Of a stretch of DNA of 22,213 nt, positions 18,035 through 22,213 are shown one piece after another. The notes below the pieces were generated by a model. It did no database searches, was not told the origin of the DNA, and saw nothing but the letters and a program-made list of their open reading frames with translations. The translations under genes and the position numbers were made by a program. The stretch's first letter is position 1. Each line of letters begins with the position of its first letter. This DNA comes from a virus, in the IMG/VR virus record IMGVR_UViG_3300042924_004185, positions 1 through 22,213 of that record; one strand, 5' to 3'.

Positions 18035-18889
18035 ATGGGATACACTATCGGCGTGCGTGGGGTGCTGACACTCGTCTGTCTGCTGGGGCTCGCGGCGACG
18101 GCGCACGCCCAGAAGCCGGTCGGCCTGTTCGACCATTCCTGCGACGTGCCGGCATGGTCCTCGTTCGGGCAGCTCGCCGAGTGGGATGACTTCTCGACCG
18201 CCGCTGATTGCTCGCGCCGCACGGGCCGCACATGGGTGCTCGTGCTGTTCCATGCGGACTACGACCACATCCAGTCCGTTCGCACGCGGGCACTTGAGAC
18301 GGGCCTCGCCCGCTACATCCTCGCCCTGACCTACCGCGAGGAGCCGTATCAGCACTACCGCCTCGGCCTGAGCTTGCCAGCCGCGCTGGAGGATCGTCTG
18401 GACGCGGCCCCTGATGCGGGCGCCGTCGAGCGCCTGCAGATGGTGCGCGACCACTGGAGCGAGGCGCACGCGACGATCCGTGCCGTGTGGCCGGGGCCGC
18501 TCGTGGCGTGGATCACGCCGTGGGTGAACGACTCGCTGGCCTACGGGGAGCCGCTGTATTCGCCGCTGCCTGGCAGCGTGGACGTGCTGGTGCTCGACCC
18601 CTACGCGACAGACGGTATGCCGTTTACCGCGTGGCAAGAAGTGGTGATCCAGTATGCGGTGAACACCACGACCCTCCCGATTGCGCTGGTGCCGCAGTGG
18701 TTCACGCAGCCGGGGACGTCGATTAGCCTCCAGCGGGACTTTGTGGCCGACTATCTGCGGTGGCTGCGTCATCCCCGCGTGGTGGCGCTGTGGGGCTTCC
18801 TGTGGGCGTCTCGGCCGGGACTCGTGGGATTGCGTGACCTGCCGGCGCTGCGAGCGTCGGTGGAGTCTGCGCTGAGGGGGCGGCAATGA
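18035..18889 (+). CDS. Exported protein with TIM-barrel hydrolase look
   Basis: 284 residues, ATG 18035 right after the zinc gene. Signal peptide: MGYTIGVRG then a hydrophobic core (10-22) and AHA-QK cleavage near residue 25. The mature part has alternating strands and helices: 'TWVLVLFHADYDHIQ', 'YILALTYREEPYQHYRL' (E102/E103), 'LVAWITPWVND', 'VDVLVLDPYATDG' (183-194), 'PIALVPQWF', 'VVALWGFLW'. Strands ending in E, W-V-x-D, D-P-Y and W are typical of glycoside-hydrolase TIM barrels, but no family could be assigned. It would act in the periplasm or outside, or be taken into the virion. ATGA overlap with the next structural-type gene. Confidence 0.7.
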   Translation: MGYTIGVRGVLTLVCLLGLAATAHAQKPVGLFDHSCDVPAWSSFGQLAEWDDFSTAADCSRRTGRTWVLVLFHADYDHIQSVRTRALETGLARYILALTYREEPYQHYRLGLSLPAALEDRLDAAPDAGAVERLQMVRDHWSEAHATIRAVWPGPLVAWITPWVNDSLAYGEPLYSPLPGSVDVLVLDPYATDGMPFTAWQEVVIQYAVNTTTLPIALVPQWFTQPGTSISLQRDFVADYLRWLRHPRVVALWGFLWASRPGLVGLRDLPALRASVESALRGRQ

Positions 18890-19587
18890 GCATCCCGAAC
18901 GGCAGGCACATCGTCGAGCAGTTGGCGGCGCAGTATCCGCAGGAGTGGTGGGACGCGCACCGCCCGAGCGGCGGCGGTCCCAAGACGGAAGCGTTCATCC
19001 GGCGTCTCGCCTGGGTGCTGCACTCCACGGTCGATCCGCGTTTCGGGCTGTGCGGCAAGCGCGGCAACCCGGCCGACATCAGTGACGACGCCCTCTGCTA
19101 CGACGGCGTGTCGCAGTTGGGCGACGTGGACCCGACACGCGGGGGCGTGCCGGTCACGGTGCTCGACGTCATCGGCGGCGCCGGTGGTCCGACTCCCACG
19201 GCGCAGTGGGGCGCCGCAGGCCCAGCCACGCCACGGCCGCATGCGGCGTGGGTGCGTCCGGAGCCGGTGGGCGGTGTGAGCAGTGGCGGCGGCGGCACCC
19301 CCCTTTCCGCGCCCCCTGTCCCCGCCCCCGGCCCGGACCTGACGCCCGTGCTCGTCAGACTGGAAGTGTTGCGCGTCACCGTAGACAGCATCGCGGCAAA
19401 GCTGGACGCCATAAAGAGTGCGGTGGAGAAAGCCGCACACGAGTCCGAGCAGGCCGCAGGACGCGCCAGCGACATCAAGGCACAGATCGCCAATCTCCCC
19501 GCGTCCAAGCCGTTCCCGCGCTACAAGGGCCGCGTGCCCAAGGCGTTCGGGGGCTCAACCGATGTGATCCTGACCCCCGAAGAGTAG
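18886..19587 (+). CDS. Phage structural-type protein with Pro-rich linker and coiled coil
   Basis: 233 residues, ATG in ATGA. N-terminal domain (1-~90) 'HIVEQLAAQYPQEWWDAHRP' and 'HSTVDPRFGLCGKRGNPADI' plus 'SDDALCYDG' follows the L-H-x-x-D-x-R-[FW]-G-x-x-G-K-R-G-N-x-x-D-I-S-x-D-A pattern of an unnamed phage family usually near tail/virion genes. A Pro/Gly/Ser-rich linker (about 110-150) leads to a C-terminal helix 'IAAKLDAIKSAVEKAAHESE' that should form a coiled coil. No enzyme motif. Likely virion-associated or cell-surface accessory. Confidence 0.65.
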   Translation: MSIPNGRHIVEQLAAQYPQEWWDAHRPSGGGPKTEAFIRRLAWVLHSTVDPRFGLCGKRGNPADISDDALCYDGVSQLGDVDPTRGGVPVTVLDVIGGAGGPTPTAQWGAAGPATPRPHAAWVRPEPVGGVSSGGGGTPLSAPPVPAPGPDLTPVLVRLEVLRVTVDSIAAKLDAIKSAVEKAAHESEQAAGRASDIKAQIANLPASKPFPRYKGRVPKAFGGSTDVILTPEE

Positions 19588-19590
19588 CCG

Positions 19591-19830
19591 ATGCCGCCGA
19601 TGCTCTCTGCTGCGCTGGGGTCGATCATCCGCTGGGCGCTGTCGCTGCTCGTGCCCTATCTCGTGTCGGCGGGCATCTGGACGGCGGATGAGGCGACGAC
19701 CTACGTGACGGGCCTGTCGCTGGCGATTGTCGCGCTCGTGTGGAGCTTGTGGCAGAAGTATCGGTCACGCCTGCGGTTCTTGGATGCGCTGGACGCGCCT
19801 CCTGGCACGCCGGAACGGTGGATTCAGTAA
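19591..19830 (+). CDS. Holin-like two-span membrane protein
   Basis: 79 residues, ATG 19591 three bases after the previous stop. First hydrophobic segment 'IIRWALSLLVPYLVSAGI' (about 12-29), then 'WTADEATTYVTG' and a second segment 'LSLAIVALVWSLWQKYRS' (about 42-58). The R-W-A-L...Y-L-V...W-S-L-W-Q-K pattern is frequent among small phage holins (class-II-like topology). The C-terminal 'RLRFLDALDAPPGTPERW' is cytoplasmic. This is a second holin-like gene, far from the endolysin; it could also be an accessory membrane protein. TAATG overlap with the next gene. Confidence 0.62.
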   Translation: MPPMLSAALGSIIRWALSLLVPYLVSAGIWTADEATTYVTGLSLAIVALVWSLWQKYRSRLRFLDALDAPPGTPERWIQ

Positions 19831-19940
19831 TGGGCCTCCCGTGGCGTCGTCTCGCCAAGAAGCTCGGCAAGTGGCTGCTGCGCAAGGCGAGCGAAGAAGC
19901 GCTGAAAGAGTTGCAGAAGCGCAAGGAGCAGGCGAAGTGA
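19830..19940 (+). CDS. 36-residue cationic amphipathic peptide
   Basis: ATG 19830 in TAATG; TGA 19938-19940 in GTGA with the next gene. Sequence MGLPWRRLAKKLGKWLLRKA then SEEALKELQKRKEQAK. It is one continuous helix: Lys/Arg and Leu/Trp alternate in the first half as in membrane-binding amphipathic peptides, the second half is charged coiled coil. Place right after a holin-like gene suggests a lysis accessory, which is inference. Confidence 0.55.
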   Translation: MGLPWRRLAKKLGKWLLRKASEEALKELQKRKEQAK

Positions 19941-20992
19941 CATTCGACCCGAAGATGGCGTTCGTCGAGTGCCCGAAGTGTGATAGCGCGTTCCATGTGG
20001 AGCGCATCAAGGGCTCGGCGTGGTTCTGCAACTGCTGCGCCCATCAGTTTGAGGCGTCGTCATCAGAGGCTGGGACCGCTCCCCGTCGCAATTCGGCGGC
20101 GGGCAGTGGAAGCTCTCGGGCGGCGCTTCAATTCGCTGCGATCCTCCTGCTGCTGATGCCCGCGCTGGCGTCGGCACAGGGCCGCGTGTTCTTCGAGCCT
20201 GGTGACGGCTCGTCGAAGGCCGTGACCGACTGCACGCCGACCACGACGTCTTGGGATGGCGTGCCGCATCGCAGCGGCTCGGCGCTGGAGTGCGGCTGGG
20301 ACGGCACGCTCGGCTGGCAGGACTCGGCCAAGACCCGCGAGCTCGAGCTCTCGGCGGTGCCGATGACGGCGGAACTGTTTGCGGATGCGTGGTTCCGCGT
20401 CGATGCGAACGTTGACCGCGTGGCGGGGTCGAAGCTGATGCGGTTCAGCTTCGGCGCGGCCGACGTGATCATCGCCTGCCAGTTCGAGCAGCAGCCAGAC
20501 GCCACGCTGTTCATGTCCGTCGGCGGTCAGCCGTCGTTCTGGGGCGGCACGGCGGCGAGTCAGTGCCGTCAGGGCTGGCAGCGCCTCCGCGTCTACATGT
20601 CGCGCACGCTGATCCGGCTGTGGCTGGGCGATGTGCTTCTGCGGGAGTGGACTGGTAGCTTCGCCGTCAACGGGATGGTCGCGTTCATGTCGAACTGGTC
20701 GGACAACGCGGGCTGGTCGCATGACGCGGCCAATCACGTCTACTGGCAGGGCGTGCAGGTATTCAGCGATGCCGGCACGGGTGGTGTCGGCTCGATGCGT
20801 GAGGGCGCGATGACGCAGGGTGGCGCGGTGACGCCTCCGGTCTCGAGCGCCACGTATACGTGCGCGGTCACGGGCACGCCGAGCAGCTACGCGGACGGCG
20901 ATGTCCGGCGCACGATCAGGTGCGACACGAACGGGCCGGTCACGTCACTCCCGGTCGGCGCGACGTTTACGGTGACGGTGCCCCGGAAATAG
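19937..20992 (+). CDS. Zinc ribbon joined to a signal/anchor segment and a lectin-like domain
   Basis: 351 residues from GTG 19937 (GTGA). Residues 1-40 form a zinc ribbon (C12, C15 in ECPKC; C31, C34 in CNCC). After a Ser/Gly/Ala-rich link comes 'RAALQFAAILLLLMPALASA' (61-80) followed by QG, a standard signal peptide with AxA cleavage. Then a concanavalin-like jelly roll: 'GSALECGWDGTLG', 'WQRLRVYMSRTLIRLWLGDV' and a final 'NHVYWQGVQVFSD' (the W-x-x-[LV]-[RK]-[VI]-Y ... D-G ... Y-[WV]-D-x-V-x-[VI] scheme). A Ser/Thr-rich tail follows. Sugar binding or virion decoration is likely. A zinc ribbon before a signal peptide is odd: no in-frame start lies just before the hydrophobic core. Confidence 0.68.
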   Translation: MTFDPKMAFVECPKCDSAFHVERIKGSAWFCNCCAHQFEASSSEAGTAPRRNSAAGSGSSRAALQFAAILLLLMPALASAQGRVFFEPGDGSSKAVTDCTPTTTSWDGVPHRSGSALECGWDGTLGWQDSAKTRELELSAVPMTAELFADAWFRVDANVDRVAGSKLMRFSFGAADVIIACQFEQQPDATLFMSVGGQPSFWGGTAASQCRQGWQRLRVYMSRTLIRLWLGDVLLREWTGSFAVNGMVAFMSNWSDNAGWSHDAANHVYWQGVQVFSDAGTGGVGSMREGAMTQGGAVTPPVSSATYTCAVTGTPSSYADGDVRRTIRCDTNGPVTSLPVGATFTVTVPRK

Positions 20993-20993
20993 C

Positions 20994-21665
20994 ATGGCGT
21001 TCGTTCAGCGCAACCAGACGCAGTTGTTCAGCGGCGGGCTGGCCTATGACTCGTCGGTCACGGCAGGGAATACACTGCTGGCGGTGTTCTCGGTCAGCGT
21101 GGGCACCGAAGTCAGCGTCACGAGCGTGAGCGGTGGCGGGACGTGGGAGAATGTCGGGCGCGTCGAGACGCCGGGCACGCCTCGTGAACTGTCACTCTGG
21201 GTCTGCTACTCCGCGACGGGCGGCTCCACGACGGTGACGCCATCGGTCTCTGGCACCTACGACGTGATCCGCACGTGGATCGGGGAATACGACGAGACGG
21301 GGCAGATTCTCGACCAGTATGCCGAGGCGGCAGGCACCGGCACCTCGCCGAGCAGCGGCGCGACGGGCACGACGACGGCGGCGGTCTCGCTGGTGATCGG
21401 CTGCTTTACGACCGAGTTCAACGGCGTCACGTTCACGGGGCCGGGCGCGCCGTGGACCACGCGACATGAGCAGGCCGACGAGCGTATTCACGTCATAGAC
21501 CAGAACGCGACGAGCGCGGCGGCGTTCACCGCATCGGGCACGTATAGCAGCAGCGACGGATGGGGCGCGATCTGCGCGACCTTCAAAACGGATGTCGTCA
21601 CTGCCAGCCCGCTCGTCGGTGGCGGGGCCACGGCTGGGCATCGGCGCAACAGATTGGCGGCATAA
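20994..21665 (+). CDS. Beta-sandwich virion-type protein
   Basis: 223 residues, ATG two bases after the previous stop. 'MAFVQRNQTQLFSGGLAYDS' then 'SVTAGNTLLAVFSVSVGTEV' and 'VTSVSGGGTWENV' follows the G-N-x-L-x-x-x-x-x...V-T-S-V-[ST]-x-x-G-x-T-W pattern of a Ser/Thr/Val-rich domain widespread in phage and bacterial surface proteins. Further strands (LSLWVCYSATGGSTTVTPSV) complete a fold like an immunoglobulin sandwich. It ends with a basic 'AGHRRNRLAA'. Probably a virion surface or tail component; no enzyme motif. Confidence 0.68.
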   Translation: MAFVQRNQTQLFSGGLAYDSSVTAGNTLLAVFSVSVGTEVSVTSVSGGGTWENVGRVETPGTPRELSLWVCYSATGGSTTVTPSVSGTYDVIRTWIGEYDETGQILDQYAEAAGTGTSPSSGATGTTTAAVSLVIGCFTTEFNGVTFTGPGAPWTTRHEQADERIHVIDQNATSAAAFTASGTYSSSDGWGAICATFKTDVVTASPLVGGGATAGHRRNRLAA

Positions 21666-21668
21666 CTC

Positions 21669-22213
21669 ATGGTCTATCTCGGAGATTTTGCCGTCGGCGC
21701 GACGGTGCAGCTCAAGTGGGCATCGAACGGCGCGAACGGGGCCAGCATCACGCGGGCGACGAACGGGTCGCTGCGCATCTACAAAGGCAGCTCGGTCACG
21801 CAGCGCACGTCGAGTGCGGGCATCACCGACACCGAGGACTTCGACTCGCTGACAGGCGTGCATCACGCGACGATTGACCTGAGCGACAACACCGACGCGG
21901 GCTTCTACGCGGCGGGCTCGGAATATCAGGTGGTGCTGCAGGGCGCGACGATTGACGGCCAGAGCGTCAATGCGGTGCTCGCGCATTTCTCGATCGAACG
22001 CTACGGCAACGTCTACGGCGCGCGCGTCTGGATGATCGATGACAACGCGGCCGGCACGCCGGCGGATCGCTATGTCGTCGCGTTCCTGAAAAACGGGCAG
22101 GCGCTGACGACGGGCATCACGTCGCCGCAGATTCGCGTCGTGCTCGCGTCGGATGGCTCCGACCTGTTCACGGGGCAGACGCTGACCGACTTCGGTGGTT
22201 CCATCGGCTACTA
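21669..22213 (+). CDS. Virion/tail beta protein, 3' end cut by window
   Basis: ATG 21669, frame open to the last base. 'MVYLGDFAVGATVQLKWASN' starts a pattern common in phage virion proteins: [VI]-x-L-G-D-F-x-x-G-x-x-[VI], 'LRIYKGSSVTQRTSSAGITD', 'DFDSLTGVHHATIDLSDNTD', 'FYAAGSEYQVVLQGATIDGQ' and 'HFSIERYG'. This unit reads like a beta-sandwich adaptor or fibre head that receives further domains downstream. At least 181 residues are visible. It follows another beta-sandwich gene by three bases, marking the beginning of a structural block at the right edge. Confidence 0.75.
   Translation, partial: MVYLGDFAVGATVQLKWASNGANGASITRATNGSLRIYKGSSVTQRTSSAGITDTEDFDSLTGVHHATIDLSDNTDAGFYAAGSEYQVVLQGATIDGQSVNAVLAHFSIERYGNVYGARVWMIDDNAAGTPADRYVVAFLKNGQALTTGITSPQIRVVLASDGSDLFTGQTLTDFGGSIGY

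Noticed and set aside
18030-18035. TTGACA before the exported-protein gene
   Set aside because: No -10 box at a suitable distance; the bases are the end of one gene and the start of the next.
17527-18231. Long minus-strand frame upstream of the 65-residue protein
   Set aside because: It would include the promoter and the whole 17863 zinc gene in antisense; only the last 65 residues from the ATG at 17724 fit after the promoter.
18005-18886. 293-residue minus-strand frame
   Set aside because: Antisense to the signal-peptide protein at 18035; Arg/His/Gln-rich without domain pattern.
20063-20737. 224-residue minus-strand frame
   Set aside because: Antisense to the lectin-like domain; Arg/His/Ala-rich shadow.
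1-22213. CRISPR array, insertion sequence, tRNA, integrase or attachment site
   Set aside because: Looked for across the window; no spaced repeats, no terminal repeats with transposase, no cloverleaf and no recombinase gene were seen.

Overview
The window is a stretch of a tailed double-stranded DNA phage (or prophage) genome. It carries the 3' end of a tail tape-measure gene, a tail-hub-like protein, a tail fibre, a T4-lysozyme-type endolysin, an Erf-type annealing protein with a YqaJ-type exonuclease, a helicase-methyltransferase and two groups of virion-like beta-sandwich proteins. Genes are packed end to end, mostly joined by ATGA, GTGA or TAATG start/stop overlaps, and almost all read rightward. 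Base composition is clearly G+C rich. I see no integrase, no CI-like repressor, no tRNA, no CRISPR array and no insertion sequence, so lifestyle and host cannot be fixed from this piece; Sec signal peptides and sigma70-like promoters fit a bacterial host.

Layout: (1) 3-3609, late tail genes: tape measure C-terminus, tail hub-like protein, fibre. (2) 3671-4629, lysis: small coiled-coil and membrane proteins, then a GH24 lysozyme. (3) 4569-6399, mixed nucleic-acid genes: Cys4 protein, DEDD exonuclease-like protein, HExxH protein, DUF1599/Nmad1-like protein. (4) 6400-6500, a control region: two inverted repeats and a good sigma70 promoter placed so that the first gene is probably leaderless. (5) 6500-11645, an operon of very small proteins, then the recombination set (Erf, YqaJ exonuclease, a 73-residue protein ending in an SSB-like DDVPF tip), small Cys-rich proteins and two HNH proteins. 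(6) 11646-12264, a gene-free control region: terminator-like hairpin, promoter and a long structured leader with a potential G-quadruplex. (7) 12265-17274, a second early/middle operon: SNF2-like helicase fused to a beta-class DNA methyltransferase, a RepO/DnaT-like C-terminal-type protein, small zinc and membrane proteins, a PD-(D/E)XK-like nuclease and a DUF1353 protein. (8) 17275-17820, the only leftward unit: a 65-residue protein and a FitA-like ribbon-helix-helix protein behind a near-consensus promoter with a perfect dyad. (9) 17863-22213, rightward again: a small zinc protein, an exported TIM-barrel-like protein, structural-type proteins, a holin-like protein, a zinc ribbon fused to an exported lectin-like domain, and two beta-sandwich virion-type proteins, the last cut by the window end.

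Reading of the whole: the recombination set probably serves single-strand annealing recombination and replication. The methyltransferase fusion and the Nmad1-like protein hint at modification of phage DNA or nucleotides. The leftward ribbon-helix-helix cassette is the best candidate for a self-regulated accessory system. Most small proteins have no recognisable function, and this is stated entry by entry.
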